In this document: in pieces, positions 58,701-64,000 of the stretch | Numbering within the stretch: the first letter of the stretch is position 1 | Layout of the letters: each line of letters begins with the position of its first letter | NCBI GenBank assembly: GCA_963281255.1 | Contig: OY725492.1 | Span: 2,589,696 to 2,653,695 of the forward strand | DNA length: 64,000 nt | From: Aphrocallistes beatrix | Lineage: Eukaryota; Porifera; Hexactinellida; Sceptrulophora; Aphrocallistidae | Direction: 5' to 3' | Notes under the pieces: model-generated | Database searches by the model: none | Told to the model about the DNA's origin: nothing | What the model saw: the letters and a program-made list of their open reading frames with translations, nothing else | Program-made: the position numbers and the translations under genes

Positions 58701-60405
58701 GGCACTTAATTCTCAAAATGGGTATTAGGTATTTTAAATTTCAAACAAAATATTAACTTTTGAGTAAATTATGTATCTTTGATCTTTACAGTATAAATCA
58801 CATTGAAAATTTTTGCCCCAGTTTTTTGCCATTAACTCTTGAAATATTGATGCTAGAAAGACTTCCTGTGGAACACGTTTATTTAAGTTTGGATGTATTT
58901 TATTTTTTAAATTTTGGCCCAAAATATTGATTCTTGAGAGAATTATGAACATTTGATTTGTTATAGGCTGCATATACGAGATGTGTTAAAATGATGTATA
59001 ATTTTTTTGTGGTATGTCATTGTGGCAGGTATAGTGGAATGTGATAAAAGATCATATATTCTACATATGATATATTAGAGAGTTTTAATTAGCATATTCG
59101 TACTCGCTGAACCTAGCCGAGAAAAACGAATCGATATGGTTACTCCAAAATTTGGAGATCGAAAATTCCTGGCCATTGTTAGGAACGGGCAACCAATGAA
59201 ATTCTCCAAATATGGTCAATATATATCAAATCGCTTCAAATTTAGTGCTGATCACGAATATATCTAGATTGGAGTACAATTATGGAAATTATACATCATT
59301 TTTGTTGCGCAATGATATGATGACTAATCAAATTTTTACCAACAAATATATGTACTCATCATGTTTATATATACTGGTAATACATTCTTAAGGTCTATTT
59401 TGCATGGCAACGATTTTAAGTTAATCATGTATTATTTCAATCGGCTACTACTTCATCCCTAGTCGATAATTTTCAGTATACTGTGAGGCATTATTAGAGT
59501 AGGCTATGATAATATCCATTTTGAGAAATAAGTGCCACACTCAAAGGAAAACTTTTTCTTTTTAGTACTTTCAGAGATATTCACCAAAAACTGAGACAAG
59601 ACTTCACTAACAACCATCTGAAGGAATTTGACACATTCGAGGCGTTTTATGAAATACCCAAACGCTCCTCTTTCCACTGGTATAATTATTTTAATATAAA
59701 ACGCATACATTTTGAGATATATGCGTTTTAGTGAGGATTTTGAATCCGTCGCTATGATAACACTCTTTTGATTTTTTTCCAGATGAAGCGATAAAATATT
59801 GCTTTACATCGGATAATCGGGATACGCGGTTTGCCTCCTCGCCATTATTAATTTATTCATTCTTTCTATGATGTTACTAAAGTTTTCTTTCAGCACTATA
59901 TTGTTACAAAAAAGATCGAGATCGCGATCTTTTTTTTCACGATCGACTAATGCCATACATATAATACAGTTAATGATTCGATGATACGTACGTACTTGGG
60001 CATTTAGTACATACTAAATTTTCCTTACGGGTACGTCTTCTCGTGTGTTTCGATGCTCATTGAGCTTAGATAGGAGACACGATCCGATTTGTAGGCATTT
60101 TCTGATTATAGAATGGTTTGAATGTGCAAGTGCTACTGTCCGTAATTTGTTTGATTTCTTTACAGAATATAGATTATGTTTTATTTATGGAGAATCCTTT
60201 TCAAGTATTAAAATTATCATTGACCACCAGGTGCATAATGGATTATAAATTGGAATACCTCTCTTATTATTGGGTCCCTCCAACTCTGAAACATCAAATA
60301 CACCAAGAAGCTAATGAGAGGGACACAAAACTTCACGTCATGAAGTGTACGAAGTGCCAACATTATTTTTCTTCTCAGAAGACTTTTGAACTACATCATT
60401 GTTAG
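37745..60405 (+). CDS. Small leucine-rich-repeat protein with C-terminal CxxC...H..C motif
   Basis: I do not recognise the orthologue. Six exons join in phase with GT-AG introns: 37745-37825, 38189-38312, 39057-39205, 40803-40858, 49292-49472 and 60166-60405, giving about 276 residues. Exon 1 encodes MFQSIKKYFTSSSVANDRNE. Exons 2-5 give about four LRRs of the IG..L..L..L.LS.N...LP type (SELPTVIGKFTSIVEFNLS, FYLQHLEELNLSNNLI, SELPKTIGYLKKLKMLDLR, RSLPSELVYLESLKKIDL), then PLGVEDLKSYLSRRLDRADA. The last exon (NIDYVLFMENPFQVLKL...) ends with KCTKCQHYFSSQKTFELHHC, a possible C2HC zinc site. Exons 2-5 are well supported by repeat continuity; exon 1 and the last exon are linked only by phase, splice sites and position, and the last could belong to another transcript. 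The 8.4-kb and 10.7-kb introns hold nested transposons. Confidence 0.72.
38397..38552. mobile_element. hAT-type MITE with CAGTGTTTCCC ends, copy 1
   Basis: Ends CAGTGTTTCCCGCCGAG and ..CCTGAGGGAAACACTG are flanked by CGATATAG / CGATACAG, an 8-bp duplication with one change. It sits at the very edge of the next MITE. Confidence 0.85.
38558..38740. mobile_element. Pogo-type MITE, 183 bp
   Basis: Ends CAGTCAGGGTCGCTTATTAT and ..ATAATAAGCGACCCTAACTG; TA precedes the left end. A half copy lies at 8985-9072. Confidence 0.8.
39387..39446. mobile_element. CATAGCC foldback family, left-end relic
   Basis: CATAGCCTACTACACATTTA and following TAACTTGCCGATTTTAG match the E family start. A short GC-rich stretch follows to about 39530. 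Confidence 0.6.
39958..40055. repeat. Short foldback (about 98 bp)
   Basis: CCAAGTGAGTATAGTCT and AGACTATACTCACTTGG are inverted copies, extended outward by CGAATGC/GCATTCG. Confidence 0.7.
40859..42591. other. LRR-gene intron 4, first part
   Basis: No exon is supported. A mariner-type end (CAGGGTGGGGCAAAAGTTCT) starts at 41909 without a partner, and three imperfect GACTTG.CTTAGCTTGAGGATA units lie near 42085-42160. Confidence 0.4.
42592..42968 (+). repeat. TH family, copy d (5' truncated)
   Basis: TGACGTCA at 42600-42607 and 42763-42770; hairpin tail ends GCGAAGCGCGCTTGTAG. Confidence 0.8.
43094..43710. mobile_element. Foldback element, 617 bp, nearly perfect arms
   Basis: Arms of about 285 bp (AGATGATTACCCTTCAAATA ...) pair with few mismatches around a 35-bp loop. 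No target duplication was seen. Confidence 0.8.
43711..44130. mobile_element. hAT-type element, left end only
   Basis: CAGGGGTTCTCAACC is the classic hAT/Charlie terminus and GTACCCCCTGAG follows. The right end is not found, though GCGTACCCCTCG near 44106 may mark its subterminal part. Confidence 0.55.
44853..45089 (-). repeat. TH family, copy e, interrupted by a MULE
   Basis: Inverted copy with hairpin tail first and TGACGTCA at 45040-45047. It breaks off exactly where the MULE starts. Confidence 0.8.
45090..47255 (-). mobile_element. MULE transposon with FLYWCH finger and decayed transposase
   Basis: Inverted ends of over 110 bp: left starts GGGATACAGACTTTTCGTGA; right (about 47140-47252) matches its inner part but has lost the outer 30 bp. 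Minus-strand coding blocks: a Ser/Pro-rich start (46726-46959), FLYWCH (GGFSYSKHRVTGDVTQWQC..CKARLHTK, 46477-46698), FLLYDSG..RIVIF..IWLADSTFKP (46073-46321) and DFEIASINAF..GCFFHQC..VQKLGLAARY..RTNNAVEA (45512-45919). Stops and frameshifts break the reading. Confidence 0.82.
47264..48254 (-). mobile_element. Mariner-type transposon, internally deleted
   Basis: Ends CAGGGTGGCCGAAGTGAAAT and ..AATTTCGTTCGGCCACCCTG bound 991 bp; TA follows the right end. It carries one minus-strand ORF (47450-48109). It abuts the truncated right end of the MULE. Confidence 0.88.
47450..48109 (-). CDS. Mariner-type transposase, 219-residue deletion form
   Basis: Starts MNELERRKVVETYFHNGQSA with a helix-turn-helix (ASQIWKLVKDLGISRATVYR), then a linker (KIGIPKSTAQDIVRW). 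After KRETRSRTLVGRW it jumps to CFLDSAPCHTATRVAEFF and WPPNSPDLNPLDYGIWGVL. The second and third catalytic Asp regions are present, but the segment with the first Asp is absent. The frame stays open through the deletion. It cannot be an active transposase as read, but could still bind ends. Confidence 0.8.
   Translation of the reverse strand: MNELERRKVVETYFHNGQSASQIWKLVKDLGISRATVYRLVKKFQNGGSSDRKSGFGCELLNKNRSTKRKIADRLRRNPAQSARKIGIPKSTAQDIVRWDLKLRAKKKEKKQALTSPQKAKRETRSRTLVGRWTATRTYKCFLDSAPCHTATRVAEFFRTENIEFCTKVDWPPNSPDLNPLDYGIWGVLGRRCTVSHQRICRTWRAKFDELGRIWICPK
48270..48740. repeat. Region with iterated CCCCGGTTTTCG words
   Basis: GCCCCGGTTTTCG-like words occur near 48300, 48640 and 48713. Probably a MITE family with TA-rich flanks; ends not resolved. 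Confidence 0.4.
50053..50190. repeat. Left array of 22-24-bp units in K3
   Basis: About six units of TCCAGAGCACATGTGCCTTG with variants (GGGCGC, AGTACA). Confidence 0.85.
51178..51437 (-). repeat. TH family, copy f
   Basis: Inverted. GGCGCCC-TTT-GGGCGCC hairpin at 51218-51234, GGCGGACAC/GTGTCCGCC at 51196-51214, TGAGTCA retained, CRE changed to TGACATCA. Confidence 0.8.
51533..52008. mobile_element. Tc1-type MITE with long inverted ends, 476 bp
   Basis: Ends CACTGCCTGAACAAAAGTAT and ..ACTTTTGTTCAGTCAGTG, TA-flanked, with arms over 100 bp that include GATTTATTTAGCGAGTCAA. Confidence 0.85.
52009..52083. repeat. (TAGATATA)n microsatellite
   Basis: Imperfect TATAGATA units directly after the MITE end. 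Confidence 0.85.
52447..52598. mobile_element. Possible MITE with GCCGGTRCCA ends
   Basis: Short inverted ends and internal inverted GAAGTGGTCC/ GGACCACTT words. Target duplication not seen. Confidence 0.45.
52677..53562. mobile_element. GTT/AAC foldback family, complete copy G5, target duplication AGACCT
   Basis: Starts GTTGCGTGGTGTTCTGAGGC, ends CCTCAGAATACCACGCAAC, flanked by AGACCT (52671-52676, 53563-53568). Arms of about 400 bp are nearly identical inverted copies around a CCATGGTCCATATGG centre. The left end has about 66 bp more of iterated motif than the right. Confidence 0.9.
54100..54474. mobile_element. TATTAAAAAGTC-end element, copy K2
   Basis: Shares its core with K1 (AAAGCCTCATTTCG, CACCATTGGGATTGTATTCC) and ends ..TGTACTTTTTAATA. 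Confidence 0.65.
54497..54680. repeat. Right array of 22-24-bp units in K3
   Basis: About seven inverted units (AAGGCACATGTGCTCTGGAC), some with TTTATAAA spacers. Confidence 0.85.
55664..55821. mobile_element. hAT-type MITE with CAGGGTTCTATC ends
   Basis: Ends CAGGGTTCTATCCGCTGAGG and ..CCTAGATAGAACCCTG; target duplication not clear. Confidence 0.7.
55960..56460. other. Relics of E-like and hAT-like repeats
   Basis: About 56085-56185 resembles the E2 arm (GAATGTATTA.CAACATA..). The stretch 56340-56455 has GCCCCGGGTTTGG..GACCGCC, a worn hAT-type end. Confidence 0.4.
56939..57529. mobile_element. Mariner-type MITE, 591 bp
   Basis: Ends CAGGGTGATCCAAAAGTTCT and ..AGAACTTTTGGATCACCTTG with TA after the right end. 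No transposase inside. A similar end lies at 33555-33578. Confidence 0.85.
57536..57571. repeat. (TTTTA)n microsatellite
   Basis: About six TTTTTA units directly after the MITE. Confidence 0.85.
57997..58192. repeat. Foldback with a perfect 15-bp central hairpin
   Basis: TTTGGCATGGTGGTC (58083-58097) and its inverse (58105-58119) surround a 7-nt loop. The arms extend imperfectly to CTCGGCTATG / CATAGCCGA. Confidence 0.75.
58298..58452. mobile_element. hAT-type MITE with CAGTGTTTCCC ends, copy 2, target duplication GACAGAAC
   Basis: Same family as 38397-38552. The 8-bp duplication is perfect (58290-58297, 58453-58460). It lies inside a pogo-type MITE that starts CAGTGGAAGCTGCTTAATCG at about 58199. 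Confidence 0.93.
59060..59275. repeat. Empty-site copy of the 25815-26420 repeat
   Basis: It reads straight through ATATGGTCAATATATATCAAA, the site where the 25.9-kb copy carries a MULE-type MITE. Confidence 0.85.
59290..59507. mobile_element. CATAGCC foldback family, right-end fragment E5
   Basis: Matches the right arm of E2 (TTGCGCAATGATATGATGAC) and ends GAGTAGGCTATG. The left arm is absent. Confidence 0.7.
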
Positions 60406-61493
60406 AGATTTAATTTATTTTCTGATATATTTTTAAATGAATTCAAAAATATATCATTATAATTTATATATTTTGAACTTCTAATGACTAATATTATTCT
60501 TATTGTATAGAATAACATGTTATACCTAGTTAGAACTTAACAGAGTTGTGTATTTAAGTTTTAGTTGGTTTTATTAGTTAATAATACCCCTTTTATATTT
60601 TGAGGTAGAACCAGTAAAGGGCAGGGCATAGTACGTCGGCCGAAGGCTGTCCGGCCCTCAACATACATAGCAATACTAAACCCAAAAAGAAAAAAGGCTG
60701 CTACGCCTATGTAGTAGTATGATATTTGGATTATTTAAAATACCTTCTATATTGACCATTGGGATTTTCATTCCTCAAATCCTTCACGGAGAATGGATCT
60801 TATTCGTTCTTATCCATTGTGCTTCTACAATAATATGCCTATGCCTATGCCTATGAGAGATGCCTGCATTAGTTAGATTTTTGAAGTTGTCACTGTAGTT
60901 AGAATTCTATCAACTGTCACAAGCTAGTTGAGACTACTGTAAGAATATATTCATCACTCAAATCAAGTGAGTCCATCATTTAGTTTAGATTGTTGTGCTA
61001 TCACAACAATAACTAATATACACACTTCTATTTAGAGATGATCTGGACTTACTTTCAGATCAGATCAGACTGCATCCGGTTGTTAAGCAGGTAGTAATGT
61101 CATTATTTGCTATCACAAGTTTGAATCGATATAAGACTAATGCCACAAGTTAGAATCGATTATGACTATTGTTGGAATTGATTTTTTGACAATTTGAATT
61201 TTTAGCACTTTGAATTGCTGCATTTAAAAAATGCCATTTTCATGGAATATAACAAAAACATTCCTCGGGTTTTTAGTCATAGCCCCACCTTGCCCCGGGC
61301 TAGCCAAATCCTGGGACCGCCCCTGAGCACATCGCAGAATTTTCATTTTGTATAAAAAACTAGTATAGAGTAGTAAGACACATATCCTGATTAGCAGTAC
61401 CTTTATTACAAAATCTCTACCACTTTCTGACTAAACAATTGCATACTTTTTTTTACTGAATGACAGCCATTATTTAAAAATACTAGAAATTTG
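60406..61493. other. LRR-WDR81 spacer
   Basis: Non-coding. A worn hAT-type right end (GGGACCGCCCCTGAG) lies near 61310-61327 and a TGCCTA repeat near 60836-60853. The WDR81 promoter should be here; no core motif was seen. Confidence 0.4.
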
Positions 61494-64000
61494 ATGGATG
61501 GATCTGACCTAGCCTATCCACTCAATGTTATCAACACTGAGTTACACATTCCTCTTAAGCATTTGTTCTCTACATTTCCAGACACACAGGTCCAAGGAGC
61601 CTGTATTGCGTTCCTGGACTGTCAATGGATCTCACATATACTCAATACAATGGAATACTGCTCTCCTCCAGTTATAGACATGAATGAGAATGAGATTTCC
61701 TGCTTTCTAATGCCATCAATTTTTGCCAAAGTTCCAGATGGTTGGAACTGTTTTATTATATCCGTACTCAACAAGCTCCCACAAAACTCATCACATCAGC
61801 ATCATAATTCTGAGGCAACAGACTCAATATTTCGCCAACTAATCCAGCTTAAATCTAACCTGAAGCTGAGAGACAGACAGATTCTAGCGAGTCGTTATTC
61901 GACCTCATCATCTAATGACTCTCCACAAGTCAGCAACTTTGATAAGAATTTATTAGAGAAACAATTTGGAAGTGTACTAATTGAGGTACACAGTGAAGTT
62001 CCTGCGTTTGATCCTACTCCTGATAGCACACATTCTCACCTTGTCCCAACCTTAAGTCCCCATATCTTGTACACCTACTGTATCCTAGAGTCCGATAAAC
62101 ATTACTTCACCTTGCAACCTTACACCAAAGTTACACTCCTGGATGCAATAAAATACTCTCCAGCACTACTCACTTCAAACAGACTCCAGATGCTCTTCCT
62201 GCTCTATCAGCTTAAGTTCTGCGTCGATTCACTTTCTGAATCTCTTACAAACCCTGATTCATTCAATCTCTCTTCCCTCTACATAGACAAAAACCTATGG
62301 CTGTCTCACTCCTGTACAACGCCCGCCCCCTCTGTTGCTAAACAAACTCCAGATGAAAATAATAGTGATATTGTACTTACAAAATTCCCATTGCTACAAG
62401 AGAGCACCAGACTCTGGCAAGAGTGCAAGCTCTCTAACTTTGACTATGTCATGCTTATCAATAAATTTGCAGGGAGAAAAGAAGGCGATCCTAACAACCA
62501 TCCATTCCTTCCCTGGGTGTCTGATTTCAGAACGCCTGACAAAAGCTGGCGGGACTTGACCAAAAGTAAGTATCGTCTCTCTAAGGGAGACGCACAGCTA
62601 GACTTTACTTACTCTTCCCCCGCGTGTTGCTACAAGGATGGCCTCGAGTCGTTTTTGGAGCCACACCATGTAACAGACACCTTTTCTGAGATCACATACT
62701 TCATTTACCTCGCTAGGAGGACTCCCCGCTCTATCCTCTGCAAGTACGTCAGACCCAGGTGGGAGCCATCCGAATACCCCACAAGTATCGAGCGGATACA
62801 AGAGTGGACTCCGGATGAATGCATTCCTGAATTCTTCACACAACCGTCTACTTTCCGCTCGATCCATCCGGATCTCCCTGATCTGAGAATCCCCGAGTGG
62901 TGTGAGTCTCCTGAAAGCTTCGTTGCATGGCACATGGATGCCTTGGAGAGCGATCATGTCTCTCTCATGCTGCACCACTGGATAGACCTCTACTTCGGAT
63001 ACAAGCTATCGGGAGAAGCAGCGCTTAAAGCTAAGAACATTCCTCATTTCCTTCTAAAGAAGCATGAGTGTCCCTACAATTACGGTATCAATCAGCTGTT
63101 CCGTGATCCTCATCCCCGCAAGCAGCTCTCAAATTATCTCCACACTTACTACGCAGGCGCTGATATGAGTTTTTCCTCTAAAGTAGATGTCGTGTACTCT
63201 TCGGAATCACAGGAGGCAGATAATCGATCCTCCCTAATTTCTATGGAGCTAGTGAACATAGAAGTGAACTCAGAAGGTGGGGACAACAACATCAGCAATC
63301 TTCCAGATGCAGATGCTAATGAAGAAGGTAAAGAAAATCTTTACGACTCTTGCCAGGTTGAGCATTTCGACGTTGTACACGTGACTCGTAGCGATATCGC
63401 AGAACCTCTGATTCGGAAACCAGAAGAGACTAAGCGAGCCTTCGATTTTGAGAACACAAAATTTTCCAAACACCTCGGAAATATTTTTCGAGGACGCTCT
63501 GAGGTTCTGGATGAAACTCAAATTCTAAAGTATCGCAACTACATTCCTTTACCTCCTAATCTAGATTTCGGAAGATTGTTGGATGAATTTGACGTAGAAA
63601 ACTCATTCTTTTACTCACAGCCAATATGCTCGCGCCAGTCTGAGAAAAGGACTAATGACTATCTTCTTTACCAAGCAACCACCAACTCTCTACAGAAACA
63701 AATTTTGCTGATAACTCTCTCTTTAGAACTGTTATCTATTAACTTCCTGAAATCATACCCCTTCTCAGCTCCGCTCAATCAGAGAATAATCCTGCTCGAT
63801 AGGATACTCCGAGACACTCAACTTCAGACTAGACTAGATTCTAAACCACTCTTGGCAATGCTAAAGAAATGCAAAGATACGAATTATTTTCACAAGAATT
63901 TTATTGCTGACTTTCCTATCATGTTTCCATCCTACTTCGAGTTGATCCATTCTTTCGTTTCTAAAATGAATGCGCACAAGAGCAGCCTGCTCGCGCTCTC
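61494..64000 (+). CDS. WDR81: WD repeat-containing protein 81, N-terminal part (runs off the window)
   Basis: WDR81 is a BEACH and WD40 protein on endosomes; with WDR91 it restrains PI3-kinase (PI3P) activity and it also takes part in aggrephagy. One uninterrupted reading frame of 835 codons opens at ATG 61494 (MDGSDLAYPLNVINTELH) and is still open at the window edge, so the C-terminal WD40 repeats are missing. A divergent kinase-like N-terminal part includes LLTSNRLQMLFLLYQLKF. The BEACH domain spans about residues 316-545: LINKFAGRKEGDPNNHPFLP, WRDLTKSKYRLSKGDAQLDF, ITYFIYLARRTPRSILC, WTPDECIPEFF, SIHPDLPDLRIPEWC, HHWIDLYFGYKLSG and NYGINQLFRDPHPRK. The TPRS and WTPDECIPEFF blocks are typical of WDR81 rather than other BEACH proteins. 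No intron interrupts the visible part. A second ATG four bases later is out of frame. Confidence 0.95.
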   Translation, partial: MDGSDLAYPLNVINTELHIPLKHLFSTFPDTQVQGACIAFLDCQWISHILNTMEYCSPPVIDMNENEISCFLMPSIFAKVPDGWNCFIISVLNKLPQNSSHQHHNSEATDSIFRQLIQLKSNLKLRDRQILASRYSTSSSNDSPQVSNFDKNLLEKQFGSVLIEVHSEVPAFDPTPDSTHSHLVPTLSPHILYTYCILESDKHYFTLQPYTKVTLLDAIKYSPALLTSNRLQMLFLLYQLKFCVDSLSESLTNPDSFNLSSLYIDKNLWLSHSCTTPAPSVAKQTPDENNSDIVLTKFPLLQESTRLWQECKLSNFDYVMLINKFAGRKEGDPNNHPFLPWVSDFRTPDKSWRDLTKSKYRLSKGDAQLDFTYSSPACCYKDGLESFLEPHHVTDTFSEITYFIYLARRTPRSILCKYVRPRWEPSEYPTSIERIQEWTPDECIPEFFTQPSTFRSIHPDLPDLRIPEWCESPESFVAWHMDALESDHVSLMLHHWIDLYFGYKLSGEAALKAKNIPHFLLKKHECPYNYGINQLFRDPHPRKQLSNYLHTYYAGADMSFSSKVDVVYSSESQEADNRSSLISMELVNIEVNSEGGDNNISNLPDADANEEGKENLYDSCQVEHFDVVHVTRSDIAEPLIRKPEETKRAFDFENTKFSKHLGNIFRGRSEVLDETQILKYRNYIPLPPNLDFGRLLDEFDVENSFFYSQPICSRQSEKRTNDYLLYQATTNSLQKQILLITLSLELLSINFLKSYPFSAPLNQRIILLDRILRDTQLQTRLDSKPLLAMLKKCKDTNYFHKNFIADFPIMFPSYFELIHSFVSKMNAHKSSLLAL

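Larger units (their letters stand above)
58464..59768. mobile_element. Foldback element about 1.3 kb
   Basis: Outer arms (GAGTGTTATC..GCGACGGATTCAAAATCC, ..AAGAGGAGC) return inverted at about 59560-59768. The interior carries the 59060 repeat and an E-family right end (59290-59507). Confidence 0.75.

Overview
This window is nuclear DNA from an AT-rich animal genome. It holds five intron-containing genes, all on the + strand: SLU7 (4611-27842), a polypeptide N-acetylgalactosaminyltransferase (28222-30045), a class-2 DYRK kinase most like DYRK2 (31160-34957), a short leucine-rich-repeat gene (37745-60405) and the 5' part of WDR81, which runs off the right edge (61494-64000). The mucin-type GalNAc-transferase, DYRK2 and the WDR81 BEACH gene together point to a metazoan. 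The transposon mix (hAT, pogo/Tc1-mariner, MULE, Ty3/gypsy, a CR1/L2-like tail) fits an invertebrate. I cannot name the phylum from sequence alone.

Layout: 1-4.4 kb is a repeat field. SLU7 has six coding exons spread over 23 kb, with a 12-kb intron 4 full of nested transposon relics. The GalNAc-transferase (one 63-bp intron) and DYRK2 (one 2.1-kb intron) are compact. The DYRK2-to-LRR spacer carries a decayed Ty3/gypsy integrase. The LRR gene spans 22.7 kb because of an 8.4-kb intron 4 (MULE plus mariner) and a 10.7-kb intron 5 (a multi-level nest of inverted-repeat elements). Spacers between genes are short (0.4-2.8 kb), so most mobile DNA sits inside introns.

The genes are unrelated housekeeping or regulatory genes (splicing, Golgi O-glycosylation, kinase signalling, endosomal trafficking) and form no visible pathway or operon. 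The unusual part is the mobile DNA. One foldback family has GTT...AAC ends and 6-bp target duplications that always fit AGNNCT. A second foldback family has CATAGCCTAC-type ends and perfect 7-bp duplications. A dispersed repeat ends in three consecutive hairpins and carries paired AP-1/CRE-like sites. A MULE-type MITE has a 9-bp duplication and a matching empty site elsewhere in the window. A 140-bp copy of the GalNAc-transferase 3' flank lies inside the DYRK2 intron between 69-bp direct repeats. All calls are from reading the sequence; no database search was run.
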